DNA of 25,985 nt from JBOHPP01 sp050731755 (GTDB lineage: Bacteria; Methylomirabilota; Methylomirabilia; Rokubacteriales; CSP1-6). The notes under the pieces are model-generated. The model was given only the letters and a program-made list of their open reading frames with translations. It was not told where the DNA came from and did not search any database. The DNA is taken from NCBI GenBank assembly GCA_050731755.1, contig JBOHPP010000030.1, positions 1 to 25,985 on the forward strand, given 5' to 3'. The position numbers and the translations under genes are program-made. Of this stretch, positions 21,589-25,985 are shown piece after piece; positions within the stretch are counted from its first letter, which is position 1, and every line of letters begins with the position of its first letter.

Positions 21589-22755
21589 ATGATCACCAAG
21601 TTCTCGTCGCTCTACGCCGGACACGTGGATCTGGGAGACCTGGGGCAGCAGGCGACGCCGGCCAACGAGCGCCGCTACCCGAACGAGCACCTGGCCTCGG
21701 TGTTCGGGAAGACCGAGGCCCTGGCTCGGGCCATGGACGATCTGGGCTATTACGCGCTGTGGCTCGCCGAGCACCACTTCCAGCACGAGGGGTATGAGTG
21801 CGATCCCAATCTGCTCATGCACTCGGTGCACCTGGCGCATCTGACGAAGCGGCTCCGCTTCGGCTGCGGGTTCAACATCACGCCCATGTGGCACCCGCTC
21901 AGGCTGGCCGAGGACTTCGCCATGGCCGACATCCTCACCGGGGGGCGCGTCATCTTCGGCGTGGGCCGCGGCTACCACACGCGCGAGGTGGAAACGCTCG
22001 GCGGCCCGATGCTTGACGCCGAGGCCAACCGGGAGATCTTCGAGGAGCAAGTCGACATCATCATGAAGGCCTTCAACAAAGAGTCCTTCGCGCACCACGG
22101 CAAGCACTACACGCTGCCGCCGGCGGTCCCCTATCGTGGCTACGAGCTGTCCGAGATCACGCTGGTGCCGCGCCCGCTCCGCCGCCCGGTGGAGTGCTGG
22201 CAGCCCATCGTCAGCGCCAGCGCGCGAGGCCTGGACTTCATGATCAAGCACCGCATCAAGGGCATCATCGGTGGCGGCGCCGCGACCATGGCGGAGACGC
22301 CGATTCAGGGCTACCGCGAGGCGGCTGCCCGCGCCGGCGTCGACCTGGCACCCGGCCAGGACCTCTGCCTCGGCATCTTCTTCTACCTGGCCGAGACGCG
22401 AGAGAAGGCGATCCGCGAGGTGACGCCGTTCTACGAGGAGCACGTCAAGATGTTCGCGCCGCTGGGCTTTGTGCCCGGGCTCAACGAGGCGCAGGTGCGC
22501 GCCGCTGCGCGACGGGGCGGCTGGGGCGCGGCGGGCATTCCCACCGTGGCCGACTTCGCGAAGACCGGTGCCTGGTTCTGCGGCCCGCCCGAGGAGTTGG
22601 TCGCCTACCTCAAGGGCCTCCAGGCCACGTACCCGGGTCTCGAGTACATCAACGTCAGCCCCAGCATGGGCACGCCGAAGGCCGTGATGCTGGAACAACT
22701 CACCTGGTTTGCCCGCGAGGTGATGCCGGCGTTCGCGCCGCGGGTGGGGAAGTAG
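21589..22755 (+). CDS. LLM-class flavin-dependent oxidoreductase (luciferase-like)
   Basis: This 388-residue protein has the bacterial-luciferase-like TIM barrel: LGYYALWLAEHHF near 52-64, then RLRFGCGFNITPMWHPLRLAEDFAMADILT with the typical substrate/flavin wall, GGRVIFGVGRGYHTRE, and a late GPPEELVAYLKGL segment. Members use reduced FMN or F420 to oxidise or monooxygenate small organics such as alkanesulfonates, amines or aldehydes. Whether this one uses F420 or FMN cannot be told. AGGG lies 6 bases before ATG 21589, with a GGAGGAGG further upstream. It is convergent with the GGDEF gene (9-base gap) and divergent from the small coiled-coil gene. Confidence 0.9.
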   Translation: MITKFSSLYAGHVDLGDLGQQATPANERRYPNEHLASVFGKTEALARAMDDLGYYALWLAEHHFQHEGYECDPNLLMHSVHLAHLTKRLRFGCGFNITPMWHPLRLAEDFAMADILTGGRVIFGVGRGYHTREVETLGGPMLDAEANREIFEEQVDIIMKAFNKESFAHHGKHYTLPPAVPYRGYELSEITLVPRPLRRPVECWQPIVSASARGLDFMIKHRIKGIIGGGAATMAETPIQGYREAAARAGVDLAPGQDLCLGIFFYLAETREKAIREVTPFYEEHVKMFAPLGFVPGLNEAQVRAAARRGGWGAAGIPTVADFAKTGAWFCGPPEELVAYLKGLQATYPGLEYINVSPSMGTPKAVMLEQLTWFAREVMPAFAPRVGK

Positions 22756-22764
22756 GGGCGGCGC

Positions 22765-23994
22765 CTAGACCGCGCTGGGGTTGCGTGGCCCTTCTGCGAC
22801 GACGCGGTTCAAGCCTGCCTCCTTGGCCCGATCCAGCGCGCGCCCGGCGGTGAGCAGCACCTGGTGGGGATCGGCGCCGCGCCGTTCGGGCTCAGCGACG
22901 CCGGCGCTGATCGTTACCGCGACCGTCCGTTCGCCGGCTTTCGCGCGCGCGGGCCGGCTGGGGCCCGGCCGATCGGGCTGGCTCGGGCGCGGCCGCTCGG
23001 GCACGCGAATGTCGAGGGTCGCCCGCTCGACGGCGCGCCGGACCACGTCGAGATGGCGGGCGGCTGACGCCGCCGACGTGCGCCGGAAGACGGCGGCGAA
23101 CGTGTGCCCCTCACAGTAGAACGCGATGCCGCCTCCGCCGACCTTGGCGAGCGCCCCGGCGACGAGTCGCAGCATGCGAAGGGTGGCTTCGGCGCCGTTT
23201 TCCTCACGGAACGCCCTGAACTCGTCGATCTCCACACTGGCCAGAGCGTAGCGTCGCGGCAGCCGCCGAAGCGCCTCGTTCAGGGCGAGGCGACCGGGTA
23301 GGCCGGTCACACGGTCGAGATAGGCGAAGCGTTGCGGCTCCAGTGCGGCACCGGCGACGAGCAGCAGTCCGGCGATGACGAGATGGACAGTTGCCGGCCG
23401 GCCGCTGCCGGCCCCGTCGAGCGCGAGGAACGATGCCACCAACGCCCACGCCGCGCCCACGGCGAGCGGCCGGCCGCCCACCAGGGAGCGGGCCAGGACC
23501 AGGCCGAGCGCAACAGCGAACGCCACGAGTGCGAGCTGCGGAAGGGTCGTCCAGGTGGTCTGGGTCGAAGCGATGAGCGGTCGCTCGAGCCATGCGGCGA
23601 CGGCGGCCAGCTCGGGGCGCTGGAGCAGCGCGACGGCGCCGGCCTGGAGAAGGATCGCGCCGAGGGGCGCTGCGCCGCGCGCGGTGAGAAGACTCGCCTC
23701 GCCAAGCCAGGGGATGACGCCGAGGTTCAGCGGCAGCAGCAGCGCGACGGCGCCGAAGACGGCAGGATCGCCGAGGTGTCTGAGCGCGAGGTCGGCGAGG
23801 GCGAGGACGACCAGCCCGAGGACGAGCCAACCGCGTCGAAGGAGGACCCCCGCCAGCGCGCCACCCACGAACACCGCCAGCGGCGCCGCCCGCAGGGCGA
23901 CGGCCAGCCACTCGGGGAGGGTCCGCGTCACCGCCAGTCCGGCGGCGACCGAAAGGAGCAACGCGGGAACGGCGAGCGACGCGGCGCGAGTCAC
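22765..23994 (-). CDS. Membrane protein with degenerate GGDEF domain
   Basis: This protein of about 409 residues has roughly seven or eight hydrophobic segments in its first 215 residues, then a cytoplasmic GGDEF-like domain. The domain opens with the typical DRVTGLPGRLALNEAL and has a VEIDEFRAFREENG segment in place of DxDxFKxxND. The active-site GGDEF is EGHTF (in FYCEGHTFAAVF), so diguanylate cyclase activity is unlikely; no RxxD inhibitory site is seen. A Pro/Arg-rich insertion (PERPRPSQPDRPGPSR) lies before the last strand. I chose GTG 23994 (GGAGG 10 bases upstream). The frame opens at TTG 24063, but that first stretch uses A/T-ending codons unlike the rest. It may bind c-di-GMP or GTP as a sensor, or be non-functional. 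Confidence 0.75.
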   Translation of the reverse strand: MTRAASLAVPALLLSVAAGLAVTRTLPEWLAVALRAAPLAVFVGGALAGVLLRRGWLVLGLVVLALADLALRHLGDPAVFGAVALLLPLNLGVIPWLGEASLLTARGAAPLGAILLQAGAVALLQRPELAAVAAWLERPLIASTQTTWTTLPQLALVAFAVALGLVLARSLVGGRPLAVGAAWALVASFLALDGAGSGRPATVHLVIAGLLLVAGAALEPQRFAYLDRVTGLPGRLALNEALRRLPRRYALASVEIDEFRAFREENGAEATLRMLRLVAGALAKVGGGGIAFYCEGHTFAAVFRRTSAASAARHLDVVRRAVERATLDIRVPERPRPSQPDRPGPSRPARAKAGERTVAVTISAGVAEPERRGADPHQVLLTAGRALDRAKEAGLNRVVAEGPRNPSAV

Positions 23995-24379
23995 GGCAGC
24001 CACGCCTCCAGGGGCGGCAAGCGAGCCGGCACCCGCGAGACACCGAAGCAATGCCAGTACCAAGCGCGCCGGTTCGTCTTGGCGCGTGATCTTGCGGGCT
24101 CGGGCACATCTACCAAGCTGGCTGACGGACGCGATGGCACGACTGGCAGGACGCCCGTTGACGGGCTGACGCAGCGACGGGGGGAGCGAGGGCCGGTGAA
24201 GCGGCGTGTCCAGGACTGCCGAGTTTTGTCAGGCCGGGCGGCGGGCTTCGAGGGCGGCCAGGCGCTCGCGAATGTCGATCGCGGTGTCGTAGATACCGCG
24301 CGCGCCGGGCCCCTGCGCTACAATCTCTGCACGCGGGCCACGGCGAGCGGCCGTCGCCTCGCCCATCATGGAGGGCATC
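23995..24379. other. Divergent intergenic region, no convincing gene
   Basis: This 385-base stretch separates the GGDEF gene and the VOC gene. A TACAAT box at 24319-24324 is a possible -10 for the VOC gene, but no good -35 is present. A minus-strand frame of 45 codons (24229-24366, ending AIDIRERLAALEARRPA) has coding-like third positions but overlaps that box and has no ribosome site. No repeat or terminator stands out. Confidence 0.4.
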
Positions 24380-24976
24380 ATGGCGAACGCCCCGTCCCAC
24401 GCCCAAACGCCGCGCGGCATCAACCACCTCGTCCTCAACGTGCGGGACCTGGAGGTCTCGCACCGGTTCTGGACCGAGATCATCGGCTTGCGGTGCGTCG
24501 CCGAGCTCAAGCCTAAGCCCGGGCGACAGCGGCCGAAGATGCGTTTCTACAGCGGCGTCGACCGGCAAGGGCGGGTGACCCACCACGATCTGGCGCTGGC
24601 CGAGATCCCCAAGGGCAATGGCGCTGCAGAGGCGCGCCCGCCGTGGAGCATGATGCCGGGTCGCGTGGGGCTGAACCACGTGGCCATTACGTGGCCGGAT
24701 CGGGAGTCGTGGCTCAAGCAGCTCGCCTTCCTCCGGAGCAAAGGCGTGCCCTTCCACCGCCGCGTCAACCACGGCATGACCCACAGCGTGTACATCTCCG
24801 ATCCCGACGGCCACGGCATCGAGGTGCTTTACGAGCTGCCGCGCGAGGTGTGGGAAGGGGACATCGACGCCGCCCAGAACTACGCCGAGCAGCTTCCCAC
24901 GGAAGGCGACGAGGCGATGGTCGATAGCACCGACAATCCCGTCTTCGCGGCGCCCGCGGCCCCCAGCCGAGCCTGA
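24380..24976 (+). CDS. VOC superfamily protein (glyoxalase/extradiol dioxygenase-like)
   Basis: This 198-residue protein has two beta-alpha-beta-beta-beta modules: GINHLVLNVRDLEVSHRFW from about residue 13 and RVGLNHVAITWPD from about 95. Metal-ligand candidates are H16, H69 (THHDLAL), H100 and E148 (GIEVLYE), with the SDPDGHGIEV ending typical of catechol 2,3-dioxygenase-like and fosfomycin-resistance-like members. It probably binds one divalent metal and acts on a small aromatic or electrophilic compound; the substrate is unknown. A low-complexity Asp/Ala/Pro tail follows. ATG 24380 is chosen because GGAGG ends 5 bases before it; ATG 24368 in the same frame lacks such a site. It is convergent with the NIPSNAP gene. 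Confidence 0.88.
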   Translation: MANAPSHAQTPRGINHLVLNVRDLEVSHRFWTEIIGLRCVAELKPKPGRQRPKMRFYSGVDRQGRVTHHDLALAEIPKGNGAAEARPPWSMMPGRVGLNHVAITWPDRESWLKQLAFLRSKGVPFHRRVNHGMTHSVYISDPDGHGIEVLYELPREVWEGDIDAAQNYAEQLPTEGDEAMVDSTDNPVFAAPAAPSRA

Positions 24977-25005
24977 GACGCCAGCAACGCGGGCCTGAGC
25001 CGTGG

Positions 25006-25039
25006 CGCGGGGCGCCGACGCAAAAGCCGGCGCCCCGCG
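25006..25039. terminator. Hairpin between convergent VOC and NIPSNAP genes, probable bidirectional terminator
   Basis: CGCGGGGCGCCG (25006-25017) pairs perfectly with CGGCGCCCCGCG (25028-25039) around a 10-base loop containing AAAA. It lies 29 bases after the VOC stop and 12 bases after the NIPSNAP stop on the other strand. No T-run follows on either side. Position between convergent stops supports a shared terminator. Confidence 0.6.
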
Positions 25040-25051
25040 AACCGCGACCGG

Positions 25052-25669
25052 CTACTGAAGCGGCGAGAAAGCGGCGGGCAGCAGGATCTTGTTGTCCTGC
25101 GTCAGCAGCCGATCGCGCCCGCCCGGGGGCGGCCAGACGCCGGTCTGCAACGCTTCGGCCCGGACTTTGGCGCGCTGGTCGAGGCTCGAATAGGCCCACA
25201 CGTGGACGAAGCCATTGGCCTTACCGAACTCGACGCCGCCGGCCAGCACGACCGGTGAGAGCTTCGTGCGCTCCGGGATCTTCGTCTCCCAACCCGTGGC
25301 CACGTCGGGCAGCGTGCCGGGCTTGATCGTGTAGTAGCGGAGCTCGAAGATCGGCCCCACCTTGCCGGGCCGGACCTCGGGCAGGAACGAGAACGGCACC
25401 ACGATCTCCGAGCGCATCGTGCGGATGAACTCGCGGATCTTGGGCGGCCAGTTCGGATCCTTGGCCGCTTCGCCGCGGATGCGCGCCCGCTCGGCCAGGT
25501 CCCGATAGCCCCACACGTGCACGATCTCGTTGAGGGGGCCGATCTCGGTGTGCCAGAAGGCGGTCAGCTCGGAGTACTTCTTGCGGTACTCGTAGGCCTC
25601 GCCAAAGAGCTTCTCCACCTCGGCCAGGCTGCCGGGGGCGATACGATAGGTGCGGATCTCGTAGATCAC
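25052..25669 (-). CDS. NIPSNAP-family protein with two tandem domains
   Basis: This 205-residue protein carries two ferredoxin-like NIPSNAP repeats. The first begins IYEIRTYRIAPGS (residue 2) with VHVWGYRDL, and the second begins FELRYYTIKPGTL (about 108) with VHVWAYSSLDQR; each ends in a PPP/PPK-type stretch. Such proteins are dimeric alpha-beta barrels without a known catalytic motif and are often found in catabolic regions. The start is GTG 25669 with AAAGGAGA 5 bases upstream. It follows the small EF-Tu domain-2-like gene by 19 bases on the same strand, so the two are probably cotranscribed from a promoter outside the window. No specific function can be assigned. Confidence 0.9.
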   Translation of the reverse strand: MIYEIRTYRIAPGSLAEVEKLFGEAYEYRKKYSELTAFWHTEIGPLNEIVHVWGYRDLAERARIRGEAAKDPNWPPKIREFIRTMRSEIVVPFSFLPEVRPGKVGPIFELRYYTIKPGTLPDVATGWETKIPERTKLSPVVLAGGVEFGKANGFVHVWAYSSLDQRAKVRAEALQTGVWPPPGGRDRLLTQDNKILLPAAFSPLQ

Positions 25670-25688
25670 CTGGGTCTCCTTTCCGTGC

Positions 25689-25955
25689 TCAGTAGCCGCC
25701 TTCCACGCGCAGCACCTCGTCGTGCTTGCGCACGCGCTCCGTCACCTTCACGGCAACCTCGCTGCCTTGCTCGGCGCGCGGCACGGTCTGGTGCTCGACC
25801 TGGAGCGACTGCACGCGCTGCAAGAAGTCCGTGGTGTGGCCGTGGAAACGGACGGTGTCACCGGCCTGGAGTGGGCCATCGGTCAGTTTGATGGCGGCCA
25901 CGCCGATCTTCGCGTAGTAGTCGGTGACGGTGCCGATCTTGCGCTCGCCCGCCAT
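25689..25955 (-). CDS. Small EF-Tu domain-2-like beta-barrel protein
   Basis: This 88-residue protein matches the second (beta-barrel) domain of translation GTPases: IGTVTDYYAKIGVAAIKLTDGPLQAGDTVRFHG followed by a VQSLQVEHQTVPRAEQGSEVAVKV segment, like the domain-2 loop of EF-Tu/IF-2. No GTP-binding domain is present, so it is not a GTPase. Similar stand-alone proteins are annotated as translation elongation factor-like; their role is unknown. ATG 25955 has GAGGAGGG 9 bases upstream. It is the first gene of a two-gene unit with the NIPSNAP gene. Confidence 0.85.
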   Translation of the reverse strand: MAGERKIGTVTDYYAKIGVAAIKLTDGPLQAGDTVRFHGHTTDFLQRVQSLQVEHQTVPRAEQGSEVAVKVTERVRKHDEVLRVEGGY

Positions 25956-25985
25956 GGCCCGCTGCCCTCCTCGCGCGGCGCGACG

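Noticed and set aside
24229..24366. 45-codon minus-strand frame ending AIDIRERLAALEARRPA
   Set aside because: Third positions look coding-like, but there is no ribosome site or homologue I recognise and it overlaps the likely VOC promoter; left as a comment in the intergenic entry.
24110..24814. 234-codon minus-strand open frame over the VOC gene start
   Set aside because: It is antisense to a well-matched VOC protein; no motif.
1..25985. tRNA, rRNA, CRISPR, insertion sequences or prophage genes
   Set aside because: Looked for CCA-type tRNA ends, regularly spaced direct repeats, transposase DDE-like proteins and terminal inverted repeats; nothing convincing. A covariance-model scan would settle small RNAs.

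Overview
The window is a high-GC stretch (most genes look about two-thirds G+C, with strong G/C preference at third codon positions) from a free-living heterotrophic bacterium. The mix of genes resembles uncultured soil or groundwater lineages such as Candidatus Rokubacteria/Methylomirabilota: dipeptide and branched-chain/urea-type ABC transporters, an LLM-class flavin enzyme, a Gfo/Idh oxidoreductase, VOC and NIPSNAP proteins. That placement is inference; there is no marker gene here. I see no tRNA, rRNA, CRISPR array, insertion sequence or phage gene.

Layout. (1) 1-764: two overlapping single-domain response-regulator receivers, both missing key phosphorylation residues; the first is cut by the window edge. 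(2) 816-5679, minus strand: a tight run transcribed as amidohydrolase, Gfo/Idh oxidoreductase, FAD monooxygenase, epoxide-hydrolase-like alpha/beta hydrolase. (3) 5680-5888: a divergent control region with a near-consensus promoter (TTGACA, 18 bp, TAGATT). (4) 5889-11718, plus strand: M24 peptidase homologue, M20 peptidase homologue, dipeptide-type solute-binding protein, DppB and DppC permeases, with no ATPase genes. Both peptidase homologues have lost canonical metal-site residues. (5) 11752-12372, minus: a lower-GC isochorismatase-like cysteine hydrolase, alone between two plus-strand operons. (6) 12554-18663, plus: a urea/short-amide type ABC transporter in the order D-E-A-B-C followed 2 bp later by an amidase-signature enzyme of the Rhodococcus enantioselective amidase type; a promoter (TTGACC, 17 bp, TAGGAT) precedes it and a perfect 14-bp hairpin sits between the binding protein and the permease genes. 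(7) 18700-19179, minus: a Cys-based phosphatase; 19242-20876, plus: 1-pyrroline-5-carboxylate dehydrogenase. (8) 20877-25985: a decayed DUF4258-like remnant, a small coiled-coil protein, an LLM flavin oxidoreductase, a membrane GGDEF protein with a broken GGDEF motif, a VOC protein, a two-domain NIPSNAP protein and a small EF-Tu domain-2-like protein.

How it may work together. The theme is uptake and hydrolysis of small amide/peptide-like nitrogen compounds. The Urt-type transporter plus amidase forms a self-contained import-and-deamidate unit. The divergent locus (regions 2-4) looks like a catabolic and uptake unit for an unknown peptide-like or cyclic amide compound: a Dpp-type importer with two repurposed metallohydrolase scaffolds on one side and four degradative enzymes on the other. 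PruA would feed glutamate semialdehyde from proline or ornithine into glutamate. The substrates are not determinable from sequence alone. Residue numbers and motif alignments were made by eye, and family comparisons are from memory.
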